Shown: positions 48,706 to 59,188, counted from the stretch's first letter. The stretch is DNA of 64,000 bases from Acinetobacter pecorum (GCF_014837015.1 NZ_JACSPT010000004.1:124001-188000); one strand, 5' to 3'. Notes: generated by a model from the sequence alone, not told the origin. A program made the numbers and translations.

Positions 48706-49008
48706 TTAACTGAAAAACCAGGTGTAATAGCCCCAGATCATTAAAGGCCAGGCTAAAAATGGACTAAACAGCCATTTCCAGAACCAGTGGCGCGGCATAA
48801 AGCCCACACCATGGACAAAGCCTCCAGAAATACCAATCATAATATACATCATGGCACTATGGCTATATTCACCATTGGCATCCAGCATTGCGGAAGGATG
48901 AACCAATAACACGGCTGCGAGAGGAAAAGCCAGGAGGCAGGAAATCATCATCGCAAATTTGTTTGGTTTCTTGTCTACAACGGTTTTCTCAAGCGCAGCT
49001 TCGGTCAT
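48706..49008 (-). CDS. ybgE: cyd operon protein YbgE
   Basis: An inner-membrane protein of 100 aa encoded in the cytochrome bd operon. Hydrophobic segments lie near 18-37 (FAMMISCLLAFPLAAVLLV), 51-68, and 80-98 (WLFSPFLAWPLMIWGYY). GGFVHGVGFMPRHWFWK near 62-78 is the recognisable family stretch. Its exact role is not established; it is thought to assist bd oxidase. It begins 3 bp after the cydX stop. Confidence 0.85.
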   Translation of the reverse strand: MTEAALEKTVVDKKPNKFAMMISCLLAFPLAAVLLVHPSAMLDANGEYSHSAMMYIMIGISGGFVHGVGFMPRHWFWKWLFSPFLAWPLMIWGYYTWFFS

Positions 49009-49011
49009 GTT

Positions 49012-49113
49012 TTATTCCTCATCCAGGTCTTGATGTTGTTCCATGTAAATGGCAGCAATTACACTGGCAAAACACGCCATCAGTACACCCAGAATCCAAG
49101 CAAAATACCACAT
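49012..49113 (-). CDS. cydX: cytochrome bd oxidase small subunit CydX
   Basis: A membrane peptide of 33 aa required for stable, active bd oxidase. It begins MWYFAWILGVLMACFASVIA and ends EQHQDLDEE. The MWYF.W.LG start and one hydrophobic span are the family hallmarks. AAGGAGAG stands just upstream of the ATG. It is short and easily missed, but lies between cydB (25 bp upstream) and ybgE (3 bp downstream), exactly where cydX belongs. Confidence 0.93.
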   Translation of the reverse strand: MWYFAWILGVLMACFASVIAAIYMEQHQDLDEE

Positions 49114-49138
49114 AGTTGTCTCTCCTTAAGACATAGCC

Positions 49139-50284
49139 TTAGTACAGGCTATGTGAATTATCTTCAATGTGTTTGTTGGTAATCACGCCCCACATCTTGT
49201 AATAACACCAGGTGGTATAGATGAGGATCAGTGGAACAAAGATACAGGCAGCAACGGTCATAACGGTTAAGGTATTTTTACTAGATACTGCATCCCACAT
49301 AGTCAGACTTGCAACCGGGTTAATGCTTGAAGGCATCAGGAAAGGGAACAGGGCAAAACCGGCAGTCAGGATGGCACCGATGACAGCCAGAGATGAACCT
49401 AGGAAGCTCAAGCCTGCTTTGTTTTTACCTGCTGCCAAGACAATGATCAAGCCACCCAAAATTCCGGCAATAGGCGCTGCCATCGTGATTGGATAAGTCG
49501 AATAGTTGTTCATCCAGCCTGGATTGGCATTGGTCAATACTTCTTTTGCGAGCGGATTAGCAACACCATTGGTATCAAAAGGTGTAACTAGGGTATAGCC
49601 TTGAATACCACCAAAGTACAGCCAAGCGCCTGCAGCCAGGAAGGTAACCAGATAAACCAGACCCATGATTTGTGTTGCTTTGGCAGAACGCTGACGTAGG
49701 TCACCATCTGTACGCAGCATTAACCATGCACCACCATGTGCACACAGCATCGATAAGCTGACCAGACCACAGACAATTGCAAACGGATTAAGCAGGGCAA
49801 AGAAGCTACCAGTATAAGTAGAACGTACAGTTTCATCTAAAGTAAATGGTACACCGAGGAACATGTTGCCGAATGCCACACCGAAAACCAAGGCAGGTAC
49901 TGCACCGCCAATGGCTAGACCCCAGTCCCATGAATTGCGCCATTTGGTATTTTCCAGCTTTGAGCGATAGTCAAAGCCAACCGGACGCAGAAACAGGGCA
50001 AACAGGACCAGTAGCAGGGCCCAGTACATGCCGGAGAAGGCAGTTGCATAGACCATTGGCCAGGCAGCGAATAACGCACCGCCGGCAGTAATAAACCAGA
50101 CCTGATTACCGTCCCAGTGCGGCGCAATGGTATTGATCGCTGCACGGCGCTCGCTATCATTTTTGCCCACAAATGGCATGATCGCCATGGAGCCCATATC
50201 GAAGCCGTCGGTGAGGGCAAAGCCAATCAGCAATACGCCGACCAGCACCCACCAAATGATTTTTAATAATTCATATTCGATCAT
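49139..50284 (-). CDS. cydB: cytochrome bd ubiquinol oxidase subunit II
   Basis: Subunit II of the bd oxidase, 381 aa with about eight or nine membrane spans. It supports the heme subunit CydA in the inner membrane. Recognisable stretches are [18 protein letters not shown] near 21-38, [22 protein letters not shown] near 55-76, and [21 protein letters not shown] near 101-121. Its ATG overlaps the cydA stop (ATGA, 4 bp). Confidence 0.95.
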   Translation of the reverse strand: MIEYELLKIIWWVLVGVLLIGFALTDGFDMGSMAIMPFVGKNDSERRAAINTIAPHWDGNQVWFITAGGALFAAWPMVYATAFSGMYWALLLVLFALFLRPVGFDYRSKLENTKWRNSWDWGLAIGGAVPALVFGVAFGNMFLGVPFTLDETVRSTYTGSFFALLNPFAIVCGLVSLSMLCAHGGAWLMLRTDGDLRQRSAKATQIMGLVYLVTFLAAGAWLYFGGIQGYTLVTPFDTNGVANPLAKEVLTNANPGWMNNYSTYPITMAAPIAGILGGLIIVLAAGKNKAGLSFLGSSLAVIGAILTAGFALFPFLMPSSINPVASLTMWDAVSSKNTLTVMTVAACIFVPLILIYTTWCYYKMWGVITNKHIEDNSHSLY

Positions 50285-51867
50285 GCTTGAGTCTCCCCAT
50301 TTGACTTTTCTGCAGCTGCAAGCTTTTCAAAATGGTATTTACCAGTATGCAGTGAGCTTGGGCCAAGACGTGAGAACTTGATCATCAGATACATCTCGAT
50401 AATCAGTAACACGGTATAGAATGCTGCCAATGCAAGGATTGAACCCCAGACATCACCTGTGCTTAAGCTTGATGCTGAAAGATGCGTCGGTAATACCTCA
50501 CCAATAGTCCATGGTTGACGACCTACTTCTGCTACATACCAGCCAGTTTGCGCAGCAACCCAAGGTAAAGGCAGTGCAAATAAAGCAAATTTCAATAACC
50601 ATGGTTTGTTTTCAGCATTACGTTTTGCTACCGCAAAAGTTGCCAGTGCAAATAGAAGTAGCATCAAGAAGCCAGAAGCCACCATGGCACGGAATGCCCA
50701 GAACAGGCTTGGTACGTGTGGAATGGTATCTTTAGCGGCTGCTTTGATTTGCTCTTCAGAGGCATCAACGACATTTGGCGTGTATTTTTTCAGAAGCAGA
50801 CCGTAACCTAAGTCTTTTTGGCTTTCTTCAAAAGCGGTTTTTAGTTCTGGAGACTGATCACCAGCACGTAATTTTTCCAGTTGCGAATAGGCCACCATAC
50901 CATTGCGGATACGCGCTTCATGCTGAACCAGCAGGTCCTTAATACCTGTGACTTGTTCTGTAGTAGAACGTGTGGCAATCAGACCCATCACATAAGGAAT
51001 TTTCACTGCATAATCTGTAGTCATGGTTTCCTTATTCGGGATACCGAACAAAGTAAATGGCGCAGGTGCAGGATGAGTATCCCATTCTGCTTCAATTGCT
51101 GCCAGTTTGGTTTTTTGTACATCGCCCAGCTCATAACCTGATTCATCACCCAGTAAAATCACTGAAAGTGTAGAAGCAAGCCCAAAGATAGCTGCAATGG
51201 CAAAAGAACGGCGTGCAAAAGGCAGGTCACGTTTTTTCAGCATGTAGTAACTTGAAATAGCCAGTACGAAGATGGCACCTGTGACATAACCCGCAGATAC
51301 GGTATGCACAAATTTAACCTGAGCGACCGGGTTAAAGATCAGTGCAGCAAAGTCCACCATTTCCATACGCATGGTTTCATAGTTAAATGCCGAACCGACC
51401 GGGTTTTGCATCCAGCCATTGGCGACCAGAATCCAGAGTGCGGACATGTTCGAGCCTAAAGCTACCAGCCAGGTTACGGCCAGATGTTGCACTTTGGAAA
51501 GACGATCCCAACCAAAGAAGAACAAGCCAATAAACGTCGATTCAAGGAAGAAGGCCATCAAACCTTCAATCGCCAGCGGTGCACCGAAAATATCACCGAC
51601 ATAATGCGAGTAATACGCCCAGTTGGTTCCGAACTGGAACTCCATGGTCAGGCCGGTGGTTACCCCTAAGGCAAAGTTAATACCAAACAGTTTTCCCCAG
51701 AACTTGGTCATGTCTTTATAGATTTCTTTGCCGGAAATCACATAGGTGGTTTCCATAATGGCAAGCAGAAATGCCAGACCTAGCGTCAGTGGAACAAAAA
51801 TAAAGTGATACATCGCGGTCATGGCGAACTGGAACCGCGAGAGATCGACCACGCTTTCAGAAATCAT
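50281..51867 (-). CDS. cydA: cytochrome bd ubiquinol oxidase subunit I
   Basis: The quinol-oxidising, heme-carrying subunit of cytochrome bd, a high-affinity terminal oxidase used at low oxygen. The product is 528 aa with about nine spans. The N-terminal heme-ligand His region is [19 protein letters not shown] (about 8-26). The signature GRQPW occurs in [16 protein letters not shown] near 444-459. A Q-loop region lies near 250-380. GGAG nine bases before ATG at 51867 decides the start over a TTG three bases earlier. Confidence 0.95.
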   Translation of the reverse strand: MISESVVDLSRFQFAMTAMYHFIFVPLTLGLAFLLAIMETTYVISGKEIYKDMTKFWGKLFGINFALGVTTGLTMEFQFGTNWAYYSHYVGDIFGAPLAIEGLMAFFLESTFIGLFFFGWDRLSKVQHLAVTWLVALGSNMSALWILVANGWMQNPVGSAFNYETMRMEMVDFAALIFNPVAQVKFVHTVSAGYVTGAIFVLAISSYYMLKKRDLPFARRSFAIAAIFGLASTLSVILLGDESGYELGDVQKTKLAAIEAEWDTHPAPAPFTLFGIPNKETMTTDYAVKIPYVMGLIATRSTTEQVTGIKDLLVQHEARIRNGMVAYSQLEKLRAGDQSPELKTAFEESQKDLGYGLLLKKYTPNVVDASEEQIKAAAKDTIPHVPSLFWAFRAMVASGFLMLLLFALATFAVAKRNAENKPWLLKFALFALPLPWVAAQTGWYVAEVGRQPWTIGEVLPTHLSASSLSTGDVWGSILALAAFYTVLLIIEMYLMIKFSRLGPSSLHTGKYHFEKLAAAEKSNGETQA

Positions 51868-52493
51868 CAACGTGTCTCCTGGATTTGGGAAGGATTGCCG
51901 GCGATACGCTCGGCGACTTGGTTATCAAAATTTTTAGGAATCGTAGGCGCATCAAACCAGATATTTTTAATTATCATTAGTAAAATAACCTTGATAATTA
52001 AAATGGCGGTTATTTCTCTAACCACTCTCTGGTTTAGATTTTTGGGAACTAAGCTCATTCGACTAAGCCTGTTATATGACTTGTTGTATATTATTAATCT
52101 ATTGTAACTAAAAAATAAATAGACGATACAGTTTAAATAAATATATATTTATAAGTATTTGAAAATAATAAATATATATTTATATGAGTTAAAATTTATT
52201 CTAAATATTTTTTATTATTTTATGTAATTTTATTGGTTTTTAAATCCGACTAAAATGCTTATATTTATATATTCGAATGTAGATTGTTTTAGTTGGATTA
52301 ATACTTTTTAATCTGATTAAAATGCTTGGTTTTAAAATAAAGAATAAAATTAATCAAACTATTTTGGTTGGTTTTATAAGGGGTGAATATCAATGTCACA
52401 ATCTTTCACATCATTTTATATTGATAAAAAACACGCCAAAAAAAGAACATGCTGGAGGCATGTTCTTTTTAAGCTTTGTGAGGGGGACTGGAC
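51868..52493. other. region upstream of cydA, AT-rich, with porin terminator
   Basis: About 625 bases. The part from about 52080 to 52340 is very AT-rich; the cydA promoter should be here. I found no clear FNR or ArcA box by eye. The last 60 bases hold the porin gene terminator. Short frames here have no support. Confidence 0.4.
52438..52472 (-). terminator. intrinsic terminator of the porin gene
   Basis: AAAAAGAACATGC pairs with GCATGTTCTTTTT around five bases, and T-runs are present in the porin direction. It ends about 20 bp beyond the porin stop. Confidence 0.85.
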
Positions 52494-53546
52494 TTAGAAG
52501 TCGTAACGCATGCCTAGGGAAAGTCCTAAACTGTCTTCACCGCGTACTCCACCTACAGTATTGGTACGACCTTGTGCCCAAGGGGTAAGGTTTGAGTTTT
52601 CATCATTTAGTACAGTTGCTATGTTGCCATAAATGCGAACTGTTGGATCTAAACGGTGCTCAAGTCCGATTGCCAGCAAAGTTGCATTCGCATCATCAGC
52701 ATCGACATCGCGGTGGAATACTTCACCACGGAATGAGGTTTTTGGTGCAAATTTATATTCACCGGCTACACCAAATACTTGTGCATCTGGGTTTGCTTCA
52801 GAGTTATCGTGTTGAAGGAATTGGTATAAACCACCCAGGTTGAATTCAGGTGTGATTTTGTAAGCACCTGCGATACGGAAACCATCGCGCTCACCACGGG
52901 CAGCTTCTTCTTCGTAATGTTCATATGCAGCGGCGAAATCAACTTTACCTTCTTTATAGGTTAAAGCGAGGTCGTATGCCTTGTCTTTGTCTTTAGCGCC
53001 ATCTTTAGTGGCGTCCGGGCTATTTGCTTCATGAAGTGACAAAGCCCCCAACACATTGAAACCGCCAGCAAATTTAGGTGATTTATATTCAATCGTATTG
53101 GCATTACGTTCATCAAAACGTAAGTTGCCAGCGCGGGTGACATTACGAATATCACCAACCATGTCACCAAAAAAATTGACCGGGCCACGTGCAACTTTAA
53201 ACGGGCTGTCAAAGCGACCTACACGTGCTTGACCAAAGTCACCTTTTAAACCGACAAAAGTATCGCGGGTTGCAAATTCGAGATCATCATTTGCAGAACC
53301 ACTAGAAAAGTTAATTTCTTGTTCAATTTGAGCAAAAACAGTCATTCCGTTTTCTAATTCTTGTTCAGCTTTAAAGCCTAAGCGTGAAGAATTTGAAGAA
53401 AGCCCCACTTCATTATAATCTGCACCATCATCCAGATAATCTAAAGAAACGTGTGCGCGACCATACACTTTAACATCAGCAGCAGCTGCCATGACCGGTG
53501 TTAAAATTGTTGCCCCAACTGCTAATGCGCAAAGAGTTTTTTTCAT
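52494..53546 (-). CDS. Gram-negative general porin
   Basis: An outer-membrane beta-barrel of 350 aa. The signal peptide MKKTLCALAVGATILTPVMAAA ends near residue 22-24, followed by the usual first strand DVKVYGRAHVSLDYLDD. SSNSSRLGFKAEQELENGM near 50-68 and FVGLKGDFGQARVGRFDSPFK near 97-117 are typical Neisseria/Burkholderia-type porin blocks. Alternating strands run to the C-terminal LGLSLGMRYDF, closing on Phe as required for the BAM machinery. I chose the ATG at 53546 over one four codons upstream, as it begins the signal. Confidence 0.88.
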   Translation of the reverse strand: MKKTLCALAVGATILTPVMAAAADVKVYGRAHVSLDYLDDGADYNEVGLSSNSSRLGFKAEQELENGMTVFAQIEQEINFSSGSANDDLEFATRDTFVGLKGDFGQARVGRFDSPFKVARGPVNFFGDMVGDIRNVTRAGNLRFDERNANTIEYKSPKFAGGFNVLGALSLHEANSPDATKDGAKDKDKAYDLALTYKEGKVDFAAAYEHYEEEAARGERDGFRIAGAYKITPEFNLGGLYQFLQHDNSEANPDAQVFGVAGEYKFAPKTSFRGEVFHRDVDADDANATLLAIGLEHRLDPTVRIYGNIATVLNDENSNLTPWAQGRTNTVGGVRGEDSLGLSLGMRYDF

Positions 53547-53815
53547 GTGTAGCTCCAATAAGACTTTTTTGGTCCTAACAAAGGTGTTGTGGTAGCTTTG
53601 TTAAATTTTGCTACCGTCCTGTATTGGTGCTAAGTATTAATTACAAATAAGACAGTAAGATTAAGGAAATATTTCAAATCTATTAAATGTTTCGTTTTGT
53701 AAGAACATTGAGGATGGGCGAATTTGTGTTCTAAAAATTATTACTATTCAAAATTTTGTCTTGGTATTTTTTATCAGCTTTTCTAAAGCGTAAATTAAAA
53801 TGCACGATGAGGGCG
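53547..53815. other. porin promoter region
   Basis: About 270 bases between the porin and HIT genes, both on the minus strand. The region must hold the porin promoter. No operator-like palindrome or small gene was seen. Confidence 0.35.
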
Positions 53816-53843
53816 AAAAAAATGGAGCCGAAGCTCCATTTTT
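53816..53843 (-). terminator. intrinsic terminator with UUCG tetraloop, HIT gene
   Basis: On the minus strand AAAAATGGAGC and GCTCCATTTTT form an 11-bp stem closed by C-UUCG-G, an exceptionally stable loop, with T-run. It ends 17 bp beyond the HIT gene stop. Confidence 0.9.
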
Positions 53844-53859
53844 GGATGTTAAGAATTTC

Positions 53860-54273
53860 TTAAAGGGCAGCTTTGATTTTCTCGGCCAAGGCTTTGATTT
53901 TTTCCTGATCGCCCATCTGCACAGCATGTTTGCCAAGATTGTGTAAAGAGGTTGGCACCAGATGAAAATGTATATGCGGTACCGTCTGACCCGCTGCAGC
54001 GCCAGATAACTGCATCAGTACGATGCCATCTACCCCTAAACCTTTTTCAATGGCTTTTGCAACTTTCTGTACGATCTGAATCGTATAAGCAGCCGCTTCA
54101 GGTGGCAAATCCAGTAAAGTGATTGCAGGAGTCTTCGGAACTACCAGTGTATGACCGTCTGCCTGAGGCATGATGTCCATAAATGCAAGAACTTGGTCAT
54201 CTTCATACACTTTTATCGCAGGAAGTTCACCGCGTAGAATTCGTGCAAAAATATTCTGATCATCATAAGTCAT
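53860..54273 (-). CDS. HIT-family nucleotide-binding protein
   Basis: A histidine-triad protein of 137 aa, of the group acting on nucleoside phosphoramidates or dinucleoside phosphates. The triad is visible in QTVPHIHFHLVP near 95-106 (His-x-His-x-His). Earlier blocks are IFARILRGELPAIKVYEDDQVLAFMDI near 8-34 and ADGHTLVVPKTP near 38-49, typical of HINT-like enzymes. It is monocistronic. The exact substrate is not predictable. Confidence 0.92.
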   Translation of the reverse strand: MTYDDQNIFARILRGELPAIKVYEDDQVLAFMDIMPQADGHTLVVPKTPAITLLDLPPEAAAYTIQIVQKVAKAIEKGLGVDGIVLMQLSGAAAGQTVPHIHFHLVPTSLHNLGKHAVQMGDQEKIKALAEKIKAAL

Positions 54274-54304
54274 AAGTACATTCCTTGAGCGTCATTAAAC
54301 TGAA

Positions 54305-54574
54305 TTATTTACAGTTCAATTCTTTCTGACGTTCTTTGATCGCGTCAAGACGTTGTTGCTCTTTTTCCGAGAATTTTGGCTTGGTTGTATAACAATTATC
54401 ATTACCGAACTTGGCTTTTGCTTCAGGATCTTTGAAACAGAAACCTTTAGACGCGTAAATTACGTCGTGATCATTTTTTAATTTTTTGCACTCTTGTTCA
54501 GATGCAAGAACCGATGTTGAAGCCCCGAACAAAGTTGCAAAGCCAATCAATGCTGCAACAGAAAATTTCTTCAT
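54305..54574 (-). CDS. secreted YARHG-domain-like protein
   Basis: A small exported protein of 89 aa. The signal MKKFSVAALIGFATLFGASTSVLA is followed by a mature part with IYASKGFCFKDPEAKAKFG near 43-61, matching the YARHG pattern (tyrosine-alanine-x-x-Gly then F-K-D). Four Cys (in QECKK, GFCF, DNCY, LNCK) could form two disulfides in the periplasm. I chose ATG at 54574 because it begins the signal; an upstream in-frame start would add 23 residues. Function unknown, likely cell-envelope associated. Confidence 0.75.
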   Translation of the reverse strand: MKKFSVAALIGFATLFGASTSVLASEQECKKLKNDHDVIYASKGFCFKDPEAKAKFGNDNCYTTKPKFSEKEQQRLDAIKERQKELNCK

Positions 54575-54660
54575 GAGAGTTTCCTCTGGGTTATCCACTA
54601 TTTGTACCTGCTTAACAGTCACAATATGAGGTTTCGTTATCATTATTCAATGGCGAGATA

Positions 54661-55533
54661 TTACTCAATGGTAATATTACTCCATGATTCATACATTTTT
54701 ACAGCACTGGAAAAATCACTGTTTTTATCCGATAGATCGCTAGCTGCCTGAATCAGGTTCTGGGTTAAAGATAACACAGGTGCAGAAAGTTTGGCTTCGC
54801 GGGCGAGATCGATTGCAATCCCGGTGTCTTTGGCCAGAAGTGGCAGGGCAAAGGTTACAGGAAAACTTCGATTTAAAATCCGCTGTGGCAATACGGTTTC
54901 GGTCACCATGCTTTTCCCACTTGAAGCATTAATGCAATCTAGTGCTTCATGCAGATTTACTCCATGTGCTTTCAGGGTAGTAAAGCCCTCAGCAACGGCA
55001 CACAGGTTTACAGCCATTAACATATTATTTACCGCCTTCACAGCAAAACCCGCACCAGATTCACCCACATGCTTGATCAGTTTGCCAAAAGCCCGCATCG
55101 CAGGGAGAGCATGTTCATAACCCTGTACATTGCCACCCACCATCACAGTTAAAGTACCATTTTCAGCACCAATGGTCTGGCCACTGACAGGTGCATCCAG
55201 AAAAATCACCCCACGTTCAGCCAGTTGTACTGCCAGTTTTTGCGCTGAATCCGGTACGCCACTGGTACAGTCGACCCAGACTGAGCCGGATTTAAGCGGT
55301 AAATCTTCCAGAAGTTGCTCTACATCGGTACTGGTTGGCAGGCAGGAAAAAATCACATCTGCCTGAACAGCCTGTTCAAGGCTAACAGCCTGGGTGCCAT
55401 ATTCAGCAGCATGCTCTTCTGCCTTGTTGAAAGTACGGTTCCAGACATAGACCGTATCAAAATGCTTGGGTAAATGTGCTGCCATACGATAACCCATTGC
55501 ACCTAAGCCGATAAATGCGACTGACTGAATCAT
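54661..55533 (-). CDS. 3-hydroxyisobutyrate dehydrogenase-like NAD(P) oxidoreductase
   Basis: A beta-hydroxyacid dehydrogenase of 290 aa. The NAD(P) loop is [14 protein letters not shown] near 8-21. The substrate-site block is [22 protein letters not shown] near 114-135, and the catalytic Lys lies in [16 protein letters not shown] near 156-171. The family includes 3-hydroxyisobutyrate, tartronate semialdehyde and glyoxylate/succinic semialdehyde reductases; the sequence here does not tell which. No mmsA or valine-degradation gene is adjacent, so a general aldehyde or hydroxyacid role is as likely. Confidence 0.87.
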   Translation of the reverse strand: MIQSVAFIGLGAMGYRMAAHLPKHFDTVYVWNRTFNKAEEHAAEYGTQAVSLEQAVQADVIFSCLPTSTDVEQLLEDLPLKSGSVWVDCTSGVPDSAQKLAVQLAERGVIFLDAPVSGQTIGAENGTLTVMVGGNVQGYEHALPAMRAFGKLIKHVGESGAGFAVKAVNNMLMAVNLCAVAEGFTTLKAHGVNLHEALDCINASSGKSMVTETVLPQRILNRSFPVTFALPLLAKDTGIAIDLAREAKLSAPVLSLTQNLIQAASDLSDKNSDFSSAVKMYESWSNITIE

Positions 55534-55602
55534 GCTGTACCCTCTGCATATGTATAAATATATTGATAAGTTTGAATATTTTTACTGGTACTTAAATCTG
55601 CT

Positions 55603-56700
55603 TTAAGCGCCGAGACGTTTTGAGCGTTGCACCAGCCAGGTCGTCATTTTTGGCCAGAATGTATTGGCTGTTTTCTGATTGGACATCAGGCCGAGATGAC
55701 CGCCTGGAATCAGAGTAAACGTCTTATCCTGGCTACTTGTCAAATCCAGCAATGGTCTGGCGGATGATTCTGTCACAATCTGGTCAGTTTGACCTGCACC
55801 TACCAAAAGGGAGCAGCTAATATTCTTGAGCTCAATGGTACGACCATTCAAAGTAATAGAACCCTGCTTTAATGGATTTTGTAGCCACAAATGCAGCATC
55901 ATGTCCTGATTAATCCCACCTGGATAATCGATCATTTTATTCAGGAAATTTCCCATAGTTGCGTGTTCATAGACATCTTCGGCACGATCAAGATTTAGCA
56001 AAAACCGCTTTTGGCTTTTGAACCAGCCAATCGGGTCAAGTAATTTAAAGCCCAAGGCATTTAAAATACCCGGTGTATGAATATACTGTTTTGGAATCAG
56101 CCCTTGATGAATGGCCTGTTTTAGATTTTTATTTTTAGAAATCAGTTTATTGGTTGTAGAAAACAGTTTGCCGACACGTCCTGAAGCATAACTGTCAATC
56201 GGACTGCCGACTACGATCAGATTCTTGACATGTTCCGGCGAATGCAGGGCGGTATAAAGCGTGACAAATACGCCTGCCATACTCCAGCCATGTAGGGAAA
56301 TCAGCTGACTACCTGAATGATTGCAGATCGTTTCAATAGACTGGGGAATAGCAGAATCGATAAAAGATAAAAAGTTCAGATGACGATGCTTAAAGTCAAA
56401 ACGTTTCCACTCCACCAGATAGACATCAAAACCGCTATGCTGAAAATGCTTGACCAGTGAACGATAGGGATACAGGTCATAGATATCCATATTAACGGCC
56501 AGGGGAGCAATAAAGACCAATGGTTCCTTATATTTTTTGTCGGGTGAGGCGTAATATCGGATTTTGTAAAACTGGGTGCCAGCAATATATTCAAAAAGGG
56601 TTTTTTGCGACAGAATCAGTGAGGAGGCATTAAACACCCGGGTCTTGAGGTGTTTCAATTTTTTTTGCTGACGCTGAAAATTTTGTTTTAACTGAATCAT
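55603..56700 (-). CDS. PhaC-like alpha/beta hydrolase
   Basis: A protein of 365 aa resembling class III poly(3-hydroxyalkanoate) synthase catalytic subunits. PLVFIAPLAVNMDIYDLYPYRS (about 60-80) with YLVEWKRFDFKHRHL matches PhaC blocks. The elbow reads GWSMAG, with Ser where PhaC has Cys in its lipase-like box. Other synthase-like parts are VVGSPIDSY near 161-169 and IPGGHLGLM near 337-345, with the likely His. It may be a depolymerase/esterase derived from PhaC rather than a polymerase. No phaE, phaR or phasin gene is adjacent. It is divergent from metZ, with a 142-bp gap. Confidence 0.75.
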   Translation of the reverse strand: MIQLKQNFQRQQKKLKHLKTRVFNASSLILSQKTLFEYIAGTQFYKIRYYASPDKKYKEPLVFIAPLAVNMDIYDLYPYRSLVKHFQHSGFDVYLVEWKRFDFKHRHLNFLSFIDSAIPQSIETICNHSGSQLISLHGWSMAGVFVTLYTALHSPEHVKNLIVVGSPIDSYASGRVGKLFSTTNKLISKNKNLKQAIHQGLIPKQYIHTPGILNALGFKLLDPIGWFKSQKRFLLNLDRAEDVYEHATMGNFLNKMIDYPGGINQDMMLHLWLQNPLKQGSITLNGRTIELKNISCSLLVGAGQTDQIVTESSARPLLDLTSSQDKTFTLIPGGHLGLMSNQKTANTFWPKMTTWLVQRSKRLGA

Positions 56701-56842
56701 GTAAATAAAATATCCGTATCCGCGGAAGGATTGATCGAAGTCTAAGCAATAATCGCTTATTATGCCTTGACCTGAAATAGCTTAGGCGCTCAAAATGTTG
56801 GCAATTTTTTACAAAAGGCAGCCTTAGGGCTGAAGTAAAGTG

Positions 56843-58030
56843 ATGAGCCAGCAAGACGATATTAACTACCAATTAGAAACTTTAGCCATCCGTACTGGTC
56901 ACACCCGTAGCTTTGAGGGTGAGCATGGCGAACCGATTTTTCTAACATCGTCATTTGTTTATGAAAATGCCGCAGAAGCTGCCGCAAAATTTTCAGGCCA
57001 AGAGCCGGGTAATATCTACTCTCGCTTTACTAACCCGACCGTTGCCATGTTTGAAAAGCGTCTGGCTGCTTTAGAAGGTGCAGAGCGCGCCGTTGCCACC
57101 AGTTCAGGTATGGCAGCGATTATGGCAGTAGCAATGGCATTTTTGAAAGCAGGCGATCATGTAATCTGTTCACGTGCAGTATTTGGTTCCACCGTTTCTT
57201 TATTTGAAAAATATGTTGCTAAATTCGGTGTAGCAGTTGATTTTGTCGACTTGACTGATCTGGATGCCTGGAAAAATGCCATCAAGCCTGAAACCAAATT
57301 ACTTTTTGTAGAGTCTCCATCCAATCCGCTGGCAGAAGTGGCAGACATTCAAGCCCTGGCAGATATTGCCCATGCCAATAATGCTTTGCTGGCCATTGAT
57401 AACAGCTTCTGTACCCCAGTATTACAACAACCAATCAAATTTGGTGCTGACCTCGTTGTATATTCAGCTACGAAGTACCTTGATGGTCAGGGTCGTGCAT
57501 TAGGCGGTGCAGTCGTGGGTAATCACAAGGTACTGGAAGAAATCTTCGGTTATGTGCGTACTACCGGCCCGTCAATGAGCCCGTTCAATGCCTGGGTGTT
57601 CCTAAAAGGCTTGGAAACGCTACGCTTACGTATGCGTGAACATTCTGCCAGTGCTCAAAAACTGGCGGAATTTCTGAATGCGCATCCGAAAGTTGAAAAA
57701 GTGTATTACGCAGGTTTGCCTGAACATGTTGGTCATGCACTGGCAGCAAAACAGCAAACCGGTTTTGGCGGTATCGTGTCTTTTGAAGTGAAAGGTGGTC
57801 GTGAAGGCGCCTGGACAGTAATTGACAATACCAAGTTCATTTCAATTACTGGTAATCTGGGTGATGTGAAATCAACTATTACTCATCCGGCAACCACGAC
57901 TCATGGCAAACTGTCTCCAGAAGCCAAGGCGGCAGCAGGTATCCGTGAAGGTTTAATTCGCGTTTCTGTTGGTTTGGAAGAGATTGGTGATATTATTCGT
58001 GATATTACTCGCGGTTTAGATCTTATCTAA
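56843..58030 (+). CDS. metZ: O-succinylhomoserine sulfhydrylase
   Basis: A PLP enzyme of 395 aa making homocysteine directly from O-succinylhomoserine and sulfide in methionine synthesis. Blocks seen: [17 protein letters not shown] near 23-39, YSRFTNPTV near 59-67, the PLP lysine in [18 protein letters not shown] near 201-218, and [13 protein letters not shown] near 372-384. These fit MetZ better than MetB, though cystathionine synthase activity cannot be excluded. ATG at 56843 is preferred over a GTG three bases upstream. Confidence 0.92.
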   Translation: MSQQDDINYQLETLAIRTGHTRSFEGEHGEPIFLTSSFVYENAAEAAAKFSGQEPGNIYSRFTNPTVAMFEKRLAALEGAERAVATSSGMAAIMAVAMAFLKAGDHVICSRAVFGSTVSLFEKYVAKFGVAVDFVDLTDLDAWKNAIKPETKLLFVESPSNPLAEVADIQALADIAHANNALLAIDNSFCTPVLQQPIKFGADLVVYSATKYLDGQGRALGGAVVGNHKVLEEIFGYVRTTGPSMSPFNAWVFLKGLETLRLRMREHSASAQKLAEFLNAHPKVEKVYYAGLPEHVGHALAAKQQTGFGGIVSFEVKGGREGAWTVIDNTKFISITGNLGDVKSTITHPATTTHGKLSPEAKAAAGIREGLIRVSVGLEEIGDIIRDITRGLDLI

Positions 58031-58058
58031 TTTTATAAATTTATGTTCGGAGATATTT

Positions 58059-58388
58059 ATGAACATTAACATGTTGATGCAGCAAGCTCAGCGTATGCAA
58101 AAAGAAGTTGAAAATAACGTAAAAAAAGCCAAGGAAGAGCTGGCACAAACTGAAGTGCATGCGGAAGCGGGTGGTGGTCTGGTGAAAGTGACTATGACTT
58201 GCCGTAATGTAGTAAAGCGTATCGAAATCAATCCAGAATTACTTCAGGATGATCCAGACATGATTGAAGACCTGATTGCAGCTGCAATGAATGATGCAGC
58301 GCGTCAGGCAGAACTGGTTTCTGATGAAAGAATGAAAGCAGCAAATTCGGGCATGGGTTTACCACCTGGCTTGGCTGGCATGTTCTAA
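58059..58388 (+). CDS. YbaB/EbfC nucleoid-associated protein
   Basis: A DNA-binding protein of 109 aa that forms dimers and helps organise the nucleoid. The N-terminal helix [21 protein letters not shown] (about 4-24) and [24 protein letters not shown] (about 38-61) are the family pattern, as is the [14 protein letters not shown] helix. It is 14 bp ahead of recR, the usual pairing (ybaB-recR), and its use in recombination-associated regulation is inferred from this. CGGAGATA precedes the ATG. Confidence 0.94.
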   Translation: MNINMLMQQAQRMQKEVENNVKKAKEELAQTEVHAEAGGGLVKVTMTCRNVVKRIEINPELLQDDPDMIEDLIAAAMNDAARQAELVSDERMKAANSGMGLPPGLAGMF

Positions 58389-58401
58389 GGAAGAATGCGC
58401 A

Positions 58402-58998
58402 ATGTTTAGTGATCGTTTTGATCAACTGGTTCAAGCATTACGCATATTGCCAAGCGTGGGGCCGAAATCGGCTCAGCGCATGGCATTGCACTTGATCATG
58501 AAAAATCGTGAGGGTGCAGTAGGTCTGGCACATGCCTTGACTGAGGCAACCAACCACATTCATGAATGCTCGATCTGTCATTCACTTACTGAAGATGAAG
58601 TCTGCAATATCTGTACGTCTCTTGATCGTGATGATGAACTGCTGTGCGTAGTGGAATCTCCGGCAGATGTGATGGCGATTGAACAAAGCGGCAGTTTTCG
58701 TGGTAAATATCATGTATTGGGCGGACATCTGTCTCCACTTGACGGGATTGGTCCGGAAGAAATTGGTATTCCGTATTTGTTGCAACGCTTGAGTCAGGGG
58801 CGGGTCAAAGAAGTGATTCTGGCCACCAATGCGACAGTTGAAGGGCAGGCCACGGCACATTATCTGGTAGAAGCCAGTAAACATTTGCCAATCCAGATGA
58901 CCCGTATCGCACAAGGTGTACCGCAAGGCGGAGAACTGGAATATGTCGATAGTCACACTTTGAGTCAGGCTGTGCATAATCGTATGCGAATTAAGTAA
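58402..58998 (+). CDS. recR: recombination mediator RecR
   Basis: RecR with RecF/RecO loads RecA at single-stranded gaps. At 198 aa it has the helix-hairpin-helix start (LRILPSVGPKSAQRMALHLI near 14-33), the zinc finger CSICHSLTEDEVCNIC near 57-72, and a Toprim domain with VVESPADVMAIEQSGSF near 83-99, YHVLGGHLSPLDGIGPE near 102-118, and ATNATVEGQATAHYLV near 141-156. Cotranscribed with ybaB. Confidence 0.96.
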   Translation: MFSDRFDQLVQALRILPSVGPKSAQRMALHLIMKNREGAVGLAHALTEATNHIHECSICHSLTEDEVCNICTSLDRDDELLCVVESPADVMAIEQSGSFRGKYHVLGGHLSPLDGIGPEEIGIPYLLQRLSQGRVKEVILATNATVEGQATAHYLVEASKHLPIQMTRIAQGVPQGGELEYVDSHTLSQAVHNRMRIK

Positions 58999-59188
58999 AA
59001 TATTAATTATCTTTTTTCGATATATAATATAAAAAATATATTATTAAGAAGTTTTAGTGTCTTATTATCTGCAGTTATCTGAGAAAAATGAAACAAATAG
59101 TTTAAGTAAGGCATAATATTTTTATATATAAATTCTATATATGGGGTAATATGGTTTTATCGAGCATCTAAATTTAGACTCAGTCTTT

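Noticed and set aside
51868-52100. FNR- or ArcA-like site upstream of cydA
   Set aside because: TTGATAATTA-like stretch is an incomplete half; no matching ATCAA at the right spacing.
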